From Blepharisma stoltei (lineage: Eukaryota; Ciliophora; Heterotrichea; Heterotrichida; Blepharismidae): 64,000 nucleotides of DNA. The translations under genes and the position numbers were made by a program. The DNA lies in assembly GCA_914767885.1 (NCBI GenBank), contig CAJZBQ010000016.1, positions 372,001 through 436,000 of the forward strand, given 5' to 3'. Numbering within the stretch: the stretch's first letter is position 1; each line of letters opens with the position of its first letter. The notes beneath the pieces are model-generated. The model ran no database searches and was not told where the DNA came from. It worked only from the letters and a program-made list of their open reading frames with translations. Of this stretch, positions 34,203-44,441 are shown one piece after another.

Positions 34203-36488
34203 ATGTATAAAGTGAAAAAGCTACTGACTCTCCCCTTCTGTGAGTGAACAAAACCATTAGAAAAAATCCCTATTTTTTGCCCAAAAACCCACCCAACGTG
34301 AGTGAACCAAAATTTTTTATGAAAAAAAAAATTGATATATAAGTGATAATTAGTATAATGAAATCTCGAGCTAATTCTGTTTAATTTTAAACAAATTGCG
34401 TTTTAAAACATAAATTTTATAAATTAAATTAATATTTGCTTCCCAATTTTTATGCAAATTAGAATTTTTTTAAAATTTCGAAAAAAAAATTTTCTATAAA
34501 ATTTATATAATTTTTTTTGTTCACTCACAGGGGGGGAGTGAGGAATATCTAAAGAACCTTTTAGGAGAAAATGAGGCAGAAAAATCAGAAGTTCTAAAAA
34601 GAGAATTTGGAAATGAGGAAATGAAAAAATTTGTGAGATTTTTAATTTATAATCAAAAAAGCCGAATTGAAAGTATAGAAGAGTTGGAAATCATTATACA
34701 GAATTATAAAAATCATATTGAAACTGAAAGAGGACAAATCGATGATTCTGTAGAAGATTCTCAAAAAGCCGGGAATAAGCCAAGATCTCCTATAAAAGTT
34801 GAAGAAATGGGTTCTGACATAGAAATCAACGAAGGATTAACTGATAGAAGCATAGAAACAAATGAAACAGCTCGCTATTGAACCTCGCTAGTTGAAGATC
34901 AAAAATCATCCTCTTCTTCAGATGAAGAAAAAGCTCAAAAATCTTCATTAATCCCATTAAAAAAATTCAATATACCCCTTGAATTTTTTTAGATCATAAC
35001 TGGCTATCCATTTAATTTGTAAAATTAAAGTGCACTTATCAGCTTTTTTGAAAAGTAAAAACGAAATTGCAAATCTCCGCTTATAGGTTCAAGATACCTA
35101 ACCAGGCTTAGATTGTATAAGACAGACGTCCTGGACCATATTTTTTTTAAAAGTATTATAGCGATCTAATATGGTACATAAATTATACAGCCACTTATTC
35201 ATCTTCTGATGATCCAGCCCGCTTAACCCAAGAATGTGATATTTCTTTTCATGTAGATGGTCTAACTGAGGAAATTTCATTATTTTCTGAAATTTATCAA
35301 GTCCCCTCTATTGAGTTACCTGCTAATGAGCTTTCAAACGAGCTATCTGAAGTCAAAGTCTCAAAGTAATTTTAATATAGCCCTACTCTTGACATAAAAT
35401 TATGCACTTTGACAACAGTTCCATTTGGATGGGTTGTTCAACGAAAAATAAGTGATTTTTCATGGTTTCGCGATATGCTGACTACTTCTTATGCGGGCGT
35501 TTATGTTCCTCCACCAATTCCTAAAGTTAGCAAAAAAAATAAAGAAGATGCAATATTTTATTTACAAAGATTTATAAATGATGTAATTTCTCATCCACTG
35601 CTTAGAAGATCCCCATACCTCCTTGGCTTTCTAAAAGAAAATACTAAAGAAGGCTTTACGCTTTTCCAAAAGCAATCAAAACGCCTAAAGTCACCAAAAA
35701 ACGTTGAGGCGATGTTTTCAATAAACCCTACTTCAAACTGTGACAGTTCGCTTAATTCAAATTTCTCTAAATGCCTAACTGATTATATCAAAAATACTCA
35801 ACATGTCCAGAAAACTATTATTAAGCTATCTAATCAGTTCGAGATCCAATTAAGAGCCACTATGTCAACTCTCAACAGACTTGCATATAATATCAAGCAG
35901 CTTGGAAAAATGCAAGAAATTCTTCCTAACAACAAATATCAGTCAGATTTATACTCTTCCTTAAGCAGCGCTTTAGAAATCTGGGAAAAAGTCGATAACG
36001 AAAGAATAAAAACAGTTAAAGACCGCCTTTGCAAGCTTTTTGAGTATTCTTACAACGAGTCCATCCAGCTATCCGGTTTAATAAAGATAAGAGAAAATTC
36101 TTATCAAGACTACTCAAAATATGAAAAAAAACTAATGGACAAAAAAGGAAAACTATGGGAGCAAGGAGATCCTTACAAGTGGTGGGAAAGCTCAGAAGAA
36201 GTCTATATGGACATCGACAAGTTAAAAAATGATAAAGAGTACGCATATTCTAAGATGATGCAAAAAGAAACGAAGGTTTTAGAAGATCTGAAAAACATTT
36301 ATGGGTTTTATAATTATAAGCTGCAAGATGAAACTTTTAGGCTATTGAAGTATGTGACTATAAGAAATTGTGAAAACTTCAAAGAGTTTTCAGATCATGA
36401 ATGGAATATAGCGGAGAGGCTGAAGGATGGCTGGACAGAGTTTGGGGAAAAGCTAGACAAGTTCAAAATGGAAGTGCTCGCTAATTAA
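34203..36488 (+). CDS. PX-BAR sorting nexin, tandem copy A
   Basis: ATG at 34203 (inferred), TAA ending at 36488; about 544 aa after two IESs (34222-34549, 34973-35280) and one 15-nt intron (35366-35380). The variable acidic N-terminus has a short helical module (LGENEAEKSEVLKREFGNEEM). A PX domain follows: PFGWVVQRKISDFSWFRDML, PPPIPK, ISHPLLRRSPYLLGFLKE. A C-terminal BAR-type helical bundle ends ERLKDGWTEFGEKLDKFK; KLWEQGDPYKWWESSEEVY is shared with the other two copies. SNX-BAR proteins bind PI3P and tubulate endosomes. Copies B and C lie 2.6 and 5.6 kb downstream. Confidence 0.82.
34222..34549 (-). mobile_element. Pogo-type MITE / IES (copy 8) with a decayed right terminus
   Basis: Left TA 34222-34223 is followed by CTGACTCTCCCCTTCTGTGAG. 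The right end CTCACAGGGGGGGAGTGAGG has TG where the family has TA. Only removal to the TA at 34550-34551, 13 bp further right, gives an open frame (MYKVKKLKNLLGENEAEK). Confidence 0.65.
34973..35280. other. Predicted IES, 308 bp, in sorting nexin A
   Basis: Between TA 34973-34974 and TA 35281-35282, containing in-frame stops. Removal joins LKKFNI to FSEIYQVPSIELPANELS, which aligns with LLSEVYTVSAQNLPENEIS of copy C. It carries a moderately GC-rich core. Confidence 0.7.
35366..35380 (+). other. 15-nt intron, conserved in the sorting-nexin paralogues
   Basis: GTAATTTTAATATAG. The same position and phase are used in copies B (40225-40239) and C (42705-42719). Confidence 0.9.
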
Positions 36489-36551
36489 TTAGTAAAATCT
36501 TTAATAAAATTATCAACTATTAATGGGGGATTCTTTCTAATTATTTGTTGA

Positions 36552-36826
36552 TGAACTTAAGCATAAACCAATCAGGAAGTTCTCAAAATTGCTGCACAGT
36601 TTATGTTGGAGGGCTTGCTACTATAGCGACTCCTGCGTCTATAAGAAAATATTTCTCAAAATGCGGAAAAGTAAAAAAAGTGAGGATGGCTTATAATCCT
36701 AGAGGCGAAAAAGCTGGGTTTGCTTATGTTGATTTTGCTGATTCAAGAGGTGTTGAAACTGCTTTAAAGATTAGATATCCAAGCATAGAAGGGCGCGAAA
36801 TCAAAATAAGTTTAGTCACTGGATAA
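36552..36826 (+). CDS. Small single-RRM RNA-binding protein
   Basis: ATG at 36552, TAA ending at 36826; about 91 aa. One RRM: RNP2 CTVYVGGL, a helix with IRKYFSKCGKVKKVRM, RNP1 KAGFAYVDF, and a final strand REIKISLV. The domain fills almost the whole protein, as in SR-like or cap-binding small RRM proteins, but I cannot name an orthologue. It lies 64 bp after sorting nexin A on the same strand. Confidence 0.85.
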
Positions 36827-37211
36827 CGTAAAATTTGATAACAGGAATAAAATAAGCACTTATCTTACTTTATTAATTTTTTCTCCGCCAAAATACAACA
36901 ATAGATGTATGATTAAATCGTTTTAATTTATTTAAAATTCAAATTTATCGAAAAACTTTTACTCATAAATAATGTTATATAGTGCTATAATTTATATAAT
37001 TACCACAATCTTTTTAATCAATGAAAACCCATCTTTTGTTCTTTTATTCAATTTCTGCCCTATTTTCGTTGGATTATAATATATATCCGACATATACTTT
37101 ATACCTTCATAATCGCTTTTCAACTATTTATGTGCTATGCCGCAACTTATGGACTAAATTAATTTTTAATTTCTTTGTTTATTTAAATATTGGCTAATTT
37201 ATAAAATTTAC
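36827..37211. other. AT-rich intergenic region, nothing recognised
   Basis: About 385 bp, stops in all frames, no element ends seen. Confidence 0.5.
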
Positions 37212-38452
37212 ATGCAAAAATCCACTAACAAAGCTGACAACCTTTCACTCGGGGAGATCGATTTCTACGACTTTCTCGATTTCCCAGCCCCAGCACCAAT
37301 CCAAGTTCGCGAAACTGAAGAAACTTGCACAGAAGTTAAATCGACTGGCCGCAAACAAATAGTTGACACAAAAATCTTAGGGAGGTTCCAAAGTGTTTCC
37401 AATCCTTATCCTCCTAAAAAAGAATATTTAAGATGCAAGATGATCCGTGGCCACAAAAGAGCTAACCGTCAAATTGAAAAAGGCGTAATCCCCAAGCGCA
37501 CTATAAACGCATACTCAGCTATTGCTGAGTCCTATTGAAGCAAACTAACTAACTGCTTTAACGCTAACAAAAATATACTGATAGAAGAAAGTAAGACTGA
37601 AGCAGGACCAAAAACTGATGGGAAAACAAAGCGAAATGGCAATGAAAATGGAATCCCTAACTCTCACCCTGTGAAGGAATAAGCCATTGGAAAAGTCCCT
37701 ATTTTTTGCCCAAAAACCCACCCTCCATGAACCGAACAAAAAATTTTTTTAATGGAATATTTTTTAAGAAAAAACTTTGATATAGTTAGGGAGGATGAAC
37801 TGCTGGTTTGAAGGCAAGCCAAAAAAAGCCCCGTGCAGTTCATCCTCCCTAACTATATATATATAAGTGATAATTATTTAATGAAATCTCTAATTCTGTT
37901 AATTGCGTTTTAAAGCATAAATTTTACAAACTAAATAAATATTTGCTTTCCAATTTTGTGAATTGGAATTTTTTAATATTTCAAAAACAAATTTACTATA
38001 AAATATATATATAAATTTCAAAAAAAAATTGAACCCTCCATGAGCGAACAGAATTTTTTTTAATCACTCACGGATGGAGGAGTAAGAGCTTCAATGAAAA
38101 GTTTTGCAAAAGGTATTTTTCTCCAAAAGAAGTAAGAGAGTCATATTTCTACTACACAGAGTACATTTTCGCAGAATTTGAGCCGAGTGTTTTGTGCAAA
38201 AAATTTAAAATCAAGTGCTGCAGATCTCCTAATCACACTTATGAGTGTTTAGAAAGTTGGAAATTGCTGAAGTTTTATGTACAAAAGATTATGCTTGACA
38301 ATTTGTGTGTCGAGCCATGGCTTGTGATGGAAAGTACAACAGACATTTCAACGTTTCCTAAAATTACAAAAGCAATTGCAGAGCCAAAAATCGCGGAAGA
38401 TGTGGATGCAGACCCAAATATCATTAAGGAAGATGATCCAATAATTATTTAG
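37212..38452 (+). CDS. Second member of the KKEYLRCK-IRGHK family
   Basis: ATG at 37212, stop at 38450-38452; 271 aa after a 425-bp MITE is removed. Paralogue of the gene at 16902-17895: KKEYLRCKMIRGHKRANRQ, then after the MITE KSFNEKFCKRYF, VRESYFYYTEYIF, FEPSVLCKKFKIKCC and a tail rich in Asp/Glu/Ile. The two copies carry insertions at different places, so each checks the other's exon joins. Function unknown. One Trp (SYWSKL) is TGA. Confidence 0.65.
37658..38082 (-). mobile_element. Pogo-type MITE / IES, 425 bp (copy 9), containing a nested foldback
   Basis: TA 37658-37659 and 38083-38084. Ends TAACTCTCACCCTGTGAAGG and CACTCACGGATGGAGGAG. The body is interrupted at its TTTGATATATAAGTGATAATTA block by the foldback at 37783-37854. 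Removal gives GIPKSFNEKFC, matching the paralogue. Confidence 0.88.
37783..37854. mobile_element. Foldback element nested inside a MITE
   Basis: TAGTTAGGGAGGATGAACTGC at the left and GCAGTTCATCCTCCCTAACTA at the right, with CAAAAAAAGCCCCGTGC near the centre. Same family as 16414-16471. Confidence 0.88.
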
Positions 38453-39079
38453 TTATTATCTATTGCATTATTTATGGGATGGCTTTCACATGTGAAAAGT
38501 TTCCCATCATATAAAGCCCATCCAAAAATAATGTCAAGCATTATAATTATTTTCAGCCATAGCGAGGATATGCTTTGGCTCCAAAAGCCAATTCTCCATA
38601 GAGAGAAACGAGAAAAACGGAAGATTGCCCTATAAATTTCCGATTTGAGCTACCTGTCTCAATGATATGCTTCTTGAGACAGAGTCTGCCTTTTAAAAGT
38701 ACCCCAACAGCCCTAATAAGAAAAACTGGCAAAACCTGTCTAGTTTAAGTAGAGAAAGGAAAAATTTCAAGAGAAACAAAACTTCCCTCTTCCACGAAGC
38801 CCCAAAGGCCAACTGAAAATTGGCACAGACGTTTGAATTCAGCTCGAAGGGATATATCCTACTACCCTATAGGGAGTCCATCTTCCTCCAGCATCACAAT
38901 TTTATTTTATGATCCACTAGGAATCTTCAAAGAGCTGAATGAAGACATCAGCCTAGAGTTATTTTTTGGCATTTAAATATCTATAAACTCGGTTTCTAAG
39001 ACCTAACTTTCTAACAAAATTTTATTAATAATCTATACATGAAAGTCTAGAATTTCCAGTTTATTTTGTATTAATTGAA
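38453..39079. other. Intergenic region with a GC-rich block
   Basis: A block at about 38520-38975 is richer in GC than its flanks (TTTGGCTCCAAAAGCC near 38573, hairpin CCCTATAGGG near 38871). It may be a degenerate retroposon; no tail or duplications were identified. Confidence 0.4.
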
Positions 39080-41973
39080 ATGGAGGAAAAAATAAGCTCT
39101 CCAACTAAACCAGCTGAATCCCCATTCCTAAACAAACTTAATGACCTATTTAGCAAAATTCTGGGTTTTGAAAACATAGACTACCAATTAAAGCAAGAAA
39201 TGTTTTCTAAAGAATTTCAGAATGAGGAATTGCAAGTTGAAGAGTTCACAAAATATTTAGATAAAGCTGAAATAAAGAGAATTGAAGATGTAAATCAGCT
39301 GGAAAGCTATATAAAAGAGTTCAAAACGCAGCTAAAAGATTGTGGAGAAAAAAATTTTAACGATGCCCAGACTAGGTCAAGGATGAAAACTTATATGGTG
39401 CTTGGAGGGAATTTAGAAGACATAAAAATCGACCAATTAGAAGAAAGTCCAAAAGAAAATGAAAATAGCACAAAGTCAGCTAATGAGATCTCAAATGAAG
39501 AGCCAAATTATGAGGATTTTAAGACTGTGTCTTCTTCTTTTGAAGATGAAAACAAAAATGAGCCAGATAAGCATATTTCTTCTGAAGAAATTCGTAGCGT
39601 TTATGATACAACAATTGACTCGTCATTTACAAGAGAGCCATCAAAAACTTATAAGGAAAATAGGCCAAACTCTACTACCCAAGAAGAAATAAAGCGCTCT
39701 GCAACTATTATCCCTGGTCTAACAGCTCAAAACTCACAGGAGCCTCTTTCACCTGGAATTTATAAAATTCCTGCTTTAAATCTGCCATCAAATGAACTAT
39801 CTTCTCAAACTGCAACTGTAACCGTATCTAACTCCCCCCCCCCCCCCTCCGTGAGCGAACAAAAAAATTTTGTTCGCTCACGGAGGGGGGTTAAATTTTT
39901 TTTTTTTAAAAAAAATTTATATATAAATTTTATATAAAAATATTTTTTTCGAAATTTAAAAAAATCCTAATTTGCAAAAATTGGGAAGCAAATATTAATT
40001 TAATTTGCAAAATTTATGTTTTAAAACGCAATTTGTTTTAAAATTAAACAGAATTAGCTCTAGATTTCATTATACTAATTATCACTTATATATCAAAATT
40101 TTTTTCCATTAAAATTTTTTCTATTAAAAAAATTTTTGTTCACTCACGGAGGGTGGGTTTTTGGTCAAAAAATGGCGATTTTTCTAATGGTTTTGTTCGC
40201 TCACGGAGGGGGGGGGGGGAGTAAGTAATTTTCAATTAGTCCAAATTCTGATCCAAAGGTATATACCCTAATAACTTCTCCTTTGAATTGGACAGTTCAG
40301 CGAAAAATAGAAGATTTCACATGATTCCAAAACATCCTTACAATAGCTTATCCTGGAGTTTATATCCCTCCACCACTCCCTACAAATGTTGGAAAAAGCA
40401 AAGAAGATTCTCTCTATAAATTTAAGGCCTTTTTACAAAGATTTATGAATGATATCATATCCCACCCACTTCTTAAGCGATCACCAATCGTACATGGATT
40501 CTTAAAAGAAGACAACAAAGACAAATACAAGCTTTTCAAAAGGCAATCAAAAAAGCTCAAAACACCTGAAAAAGTTGAATTAATGTTTTCTGTTGACAAT
40601 GTTTCCTACTGCGATATCTCAACTAGTAATGATTTTAGTAAAAATCTGAATGATTATGTTCATAGCGCCCAAACGATTCAAAAAAACATAAAAAGACTGT
40701 CCGATCAATTTGAAGAACAGCTTAAAAATGCAGTAGCTACCATTGAAAAATTGGCTTATTCTTTCCAAGAATTAGCTAAGATTCAAGAAGTTTTTCCACA
40801 AAATAAAATCCAACAAGAAATCTATATTTCTCTAATTTCAACAACCTTGATCGAACTGATCGTTAATTCATAATTTTTTGAATTTAAAATGGCATCGTTA
40901 GGCCAAGGATGAGGGAGTAAGCCAAACATTTGAATCATGCAAAAATTCTGACTTAGAGCGTGTAAAATCAGTAAAAGAACATATAAACACGTTTTTTAAG
41001 TACTCTTATAATGAAGTTGCTCAACTTAAAGATTTAATTAAAGAAAGAGAAAATTGGAATATAGAATATGTGAAAAATGAAAAAAAAGTTATGGGAAGAA
41101 AAGAAAAGTTGTGGGAGCAAGGAGATGCTTTGAAATGGTGGAATAGCTCAGAAGAGGCATATATGGATATTGAAAAGCTAAAAAATGATAAAGAATTAGC
41201 ATTTTCTAAAATGCTCCAAAAGGAAACTCAACAGTTGGAGACAATTAGAAACTTTTATGGATATTTTAATTATAAACTCCAAGAAGAGGTTAGGCTAGGC
41301 TATTTAAAGACAGGCGTTAGACATATCGGTGATGCGGTCACAAAAGACCTCCCGTATGGGGAGGTTCTACCACTTTGGATCCCAGCCCAGAGGGTCTATT
41401 CCCTAAAAACGGGTGCCTTACAGTACCTTCTGTCTCTTCGTTGCGGCTTCAGTCCTGAATGCTTATGGATTTGTGCGGCCCTGCTACGGGCGATAGGAGT
41501 AACTTGATTCCTAGGATCATCTCCTTGAAGTCTATCAGGTGTCGAAGTGCCTTTTTTCGACAGCTACAGGAAAAAGGCTACTGTGGCATGGGTTAAAACC
41601 CCCGGTTTCTCGATAGAGGGATGCCTATGTTTCTCGAATCCAAAAGGACATTGCTGAGCCCCTCCATTCCAGCCACAGGAAAGCAGCCATAACCTACCCG
41701 GATACACATCTCTTGAGCCTGCACTTGATTCTCGACTTGGAGTCTGTCCTAGTTAGCCGTAGCCATAAAGTCTTGACTACTGCGCCAAGATTTTTATGCA
41801 TATAACTCCAAGAAGAGGCTTTGAGGTTTTTCCAAAATTCAGCCATCAGAAATTGCAAAAATTTTAAAGAATTTGCTGATCAGGAAGCTAGCCTTGGCGC
41901 AAGGGATAATGACGGGTGGAAAGAGCTTGCTGAAAAATTGCAAAATTTGGAAGCAGAACTAAATAATAATTAG
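39080..41973 (+). CDS. PX-BAR sorting nexin, tandem copy B
   Basis: ATG at 39080, TAG at 41971-41973; 623 aa after removal of a 393-bp MITE, a 15-nt intron, an 85-bp IES and a 514-bp retroposon with one duplication. N-terminal helical module (SKILGFENIDYQLKQEMF), a Ser/Glu-rich linker, PX domain (NWTVQRKIEDFTWFQNIL, PPPLPT, HPLLKRSPIVHGFLKED) and BAR region with KLWEQGDALKWWNSSEEAY. Trp in DFTWFQN is TGA. Lengths and exon order agree with copies A and C, which supports every join. Four insertions in one gene is the highest load in the window. Confidence 0.82.
39829..40221 (+). mobile_element. Pogo-type MITE / IES, 393 bp (copy 10)
   Basis: TA 39829-39830 and 40222-40223. Full-length with intact hairpin end; nearly identical to copy 2 at 14859-15252. 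After excision the gene continues directly into the intron at 40225. Confidence 0.92.
40225..40239 (+). other. 15-nt intron immediately after a MITE
   Basis: GTAATTTTCAATTAG. Splicing after MITE excision gives TVTVSNPNSDPKVYT, matching VSNPTLDIKLCT of copy A. Confidence 0.9.
40833..40917. other. Predicted short IES, 85 bp
   Basis: Between TA 40833-40834 and TA 40918-40919. Removal joins IYISL to SQTFESCKNSDLERVK, aligning with SLSSALEIWEKVDNERIK of copy A. It ends GAGGGAG like a MITE terminus and may be a MITE remnant. Confidence 0.85.
41290..41803 (-). mobile_element. SINE-like retroposon, 514 bp, in sorting nexin B
   Basis: Perfect 15-bp duplications AACTCCAAGAAGAGG at 41275-41289 and 41804-41818. 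On the minus strand it ends in the tail TAGCCTAGCCTAA and begins ATATGCATAAAAATC. Removing it plus one duplication joins NYKLQEE to ALRFFQNSAIRNC in frame. This duplication contains no TA. Confidence 0.88.
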
Positions 41974-42050
41974 CAAAAATTATAATTTAAATGATAAATA
42001 ATTTTCCCTCAAAATAATATATCTATAGCTGCTTAATAAAAAGATATAAG

Positions 42051-43839
42051 ATGGAGAGGAATCAAGGCAAAAAATTTCAAGATTACTTGGGCCAGACAAA
42101 TGAAGCACTAGCGATAATATTATTTTCAGGAAATATAGAAAATAAAGCTAAAGAAGATATTTTGAATAGAGAAATAATAGAAAAGCAGGTACCAATTGAT
42201 GATTTTATAAGTTTTTTAAAACAAAAAGAAATTAGCTCAATTGAAAATGCAAACCAACTTCAAGTTCTTATAGAAGAATATCGAAATAAGGGATTAGAAA
42301 GTCCTCCAAAAAATTGTTCTATAGAAGAAACTTCAAAATCCGAAAATCCTCAACAACTAGAACAAAGCAGTAGTTTAGATGATTATAGCTCAGTAGATTC
42401 ATCACCTCGCAAGCTTGAGCTATTATCTGAAGTTTATACAGTCTCAGCCCAAAATCTCCCAGAAAATGAAATATCACTCCAAGATCTACAGATCTCTATT
42501 TCTGACTTCCCCGCCATGAATGAACCAAATTTTTTACTCACATATGAAATGTGTCTAATTTTTGTCCAAATATTTATTAATTTAATTTATAAATTTAGGT
42601 TTTAGAATGAAATTTAATATATTTTACTATAATATTATCACCTATATGATAAATAATTTTATTTTTGTAAAAACTTTTTTGATCATTCGCAGAACGGGAA
42701 GTAAGTAATTTTAAGACAGCTCGCAAACCGATTCCAAATTATATACATTGACAACTCTGCCATTTGAATGGGTTGTTCAACGAAAAATTGAAGACTTTGG
42801 GTGGCTCATAAGAAGACTTACTTCATCATTCCCTGGCTCTTTTATACCTCCACCTTTACCCAAAAACATCGGCAAAAATAAAGAAGATTCTTTATATAAA
42901 ATCATTACATTTCTTCAAAGATTTATTAATGACGTTATTTCTCATCCGCTTTTAAAGCGATCACCAATTGTTATGGGCTTTTTGAAAGAAGATGATAACG
43001 AAAAATACAAATTATTTAAAAAACAAATAAAAAAGCTTAAGAGTCCAGAAAAAGTCAAGCTGATGTACTCAACAGGTAGTGATGTGTCCTGTGACTCCTC
43101 AACAAATAATGAATTTTGCAAGCACTTGTCTGAATATATTCGCAATGCAGAATTGATACAAAAAAGTATTAAAAAGGTGTCAGAGCAGCTTGAAAATCAA
43201 CTTGGTGAAGTTGTGTCTACAGTTGGAAAATTGTCTCATTATATCAAAGAATTGTTGCTAATTCAAGAAACTTTGCCGAAAAATAAATTTCAATGTGAAG
43301 TTTATGATTCAGTTATTCATACACTTGAAGTATGGCAAAATGTCGACTTGGAGCGCATAAAATCAATAAAAGATCATTTCAATACTTTTTTCAAATATTC
43401 TTACTGTGAAATTCTCCCATTAAAAAACCTTATAAAAGAAAGAGATAATTGGTTAGCTAAATACATTCCAAAAGAAAAAAAAATAAAAGAAAAAAAGGAG
43501 AAGCTTTGGGAGCAAGGAGATGTTATGAAATGGTGGGACAGCTCACAAGAAGTATATATTGATGTCGAAAAATTAAAGAATGATAAAGATTTAGCTTTTT
43601 CTAAAATGCTTAGCAAAGAAACAAAAAGTGTCGAAAAAACGAAAAACATGTATGGATTTTTTAATTCTAAATTACAAAATGAAACGGCGTGGTTTTTGAG
43701 AAATGTTACAATAAAAAGCTGTCAGAATTTTAAAGAATATGCAAATCATGAAATAGTAGCTGCTTCAAGGACAAAGCAAGAATGGGAAGAGTTGATTGAG
43801 AAATTGGATAAATTAGAGTGTGAAGTTAAAGCTGAGTAG
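42051..43839 (+). CDS. PX-BAR sorting nexin, tandem copy C
   Basis: ATG at 42051, TAG ending at 43839; 522 aa after a ~205-bp degenerate MITE and a 15-nt intron (42705-42719). N-terminal module NIENKAKEDILNREIIEKQ, acidic linker, PX domain (PFEWVVQRKIEDFGWLIRRL, PPPLPK, ISHPLLKRSPIVMGFLKED) and BAR helices with KLWEQGDVMKWWDSSQEVY. Closest to copy B in the PX domain. It starts 77 bp after copy B ends, so the pair looks like a direct tandem duplication. Confidence 0.87.
42497..42701 (+). mobile_element. Degenerate pogo-type MITE (copy 11), same site as copy 10
   Basis: TCTGACTTCCCC aligns with TCTAACTCCCCC at the left end of copy 10 in paralogue B, so the original TA is now GA (42504-42505). 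The nearest in-phase TA is 42497-42498; removal from there to TA 42702-42703 gives LQISNSQTDSKLYT after splicing. Confidence 0.75.
42705..42719 (+). other. 15-nt intron
   Basis: GTAATTTTAAGACAG, same position as in copies A and B, two bases after the MITE's right TA. Confidence 0.88.
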
Positions 43840-44072
43840 ATATAATATTTAAAATACAATATCTAGTATAAAGATAAATCTAAGACTGCATATTAATTTT
43901 TGTAATTTAAATCACTAAGGATTTGCTTAATTTTTAAGTCTTCCGTCAGATATCTTGGTTAGTTTTGAATATATTTTATATGGCTTTATTATTTTAAATT
44001 TCAAATTTGAGCAAAAAAATAATTAAAAGTTATATTCTTTGCTTCAATTAATGCATGTTAAGGGCTAAATAC

Positions 44073-44441
44073 TTAAAACCTACTAACTTTTAAATTTTGT
44101 AATGAGTGCAAAAGCAATGATTCTCTTAGCTCATTTTTCATCATTTCTTTATCTAGTTTAGCTTCCTTTACATATTCGCAATACTTTCATTTCCTTTTCT
44201 TTACAGATTTTATATTGTGTCACTTTTTCAAATACAGCTTCTCAAGTTTATAGCATTTCGGCTTCAAAAATCCATATTTGTGAAGTTTTAAGTCAATTTT
44301 TATTTCTCTAGCAGTTTTAGAGTTCAGGCTACCATCATCTCATCTACTAAATAAATACATTAAACTCTGCTCGCAGTCTTTGCAGCAGCAAGACTTTATG
44401 GTTTGGTTTGTATAGCATCCAAATATTTTCTTCCTTCTCAT
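44073..44441 (-). CDS. Small basic Cys-rich protein, divergent pair member 1
   Basis: ATG at 44441 (an in-frame ATG also at 44504), TAA at 44075-44073; 122 aa. The start MRRKKIFGCYTNQTIKSCCC resembles MRRNCKNGIYTSQTIKSCRC of the divergent gene at 44953. The rest is Lys-rich with Trp residues encoded by TGA (SRWDDGS, KKWHNI, RKWKYC). Start chosen by alignment with the paralogue. Family unknown; the CxCxxC cluster could bind metal. Confidence 0.55.

Noticed and set aside
35098-35280. Minus-strand ORF of 60 codons within sorting nexin A
   Set aside because: It lies wholly inside the predicted 308-bp IES. No family recognised, and it may be chance in a slightly GC-rich core.
41070-41507. Sorting nexin B ORF continuing into VRLGYLKTGVRHIGDAV...
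   Set aside because: The part after LQEE is read-through into the retroposon at 41290.
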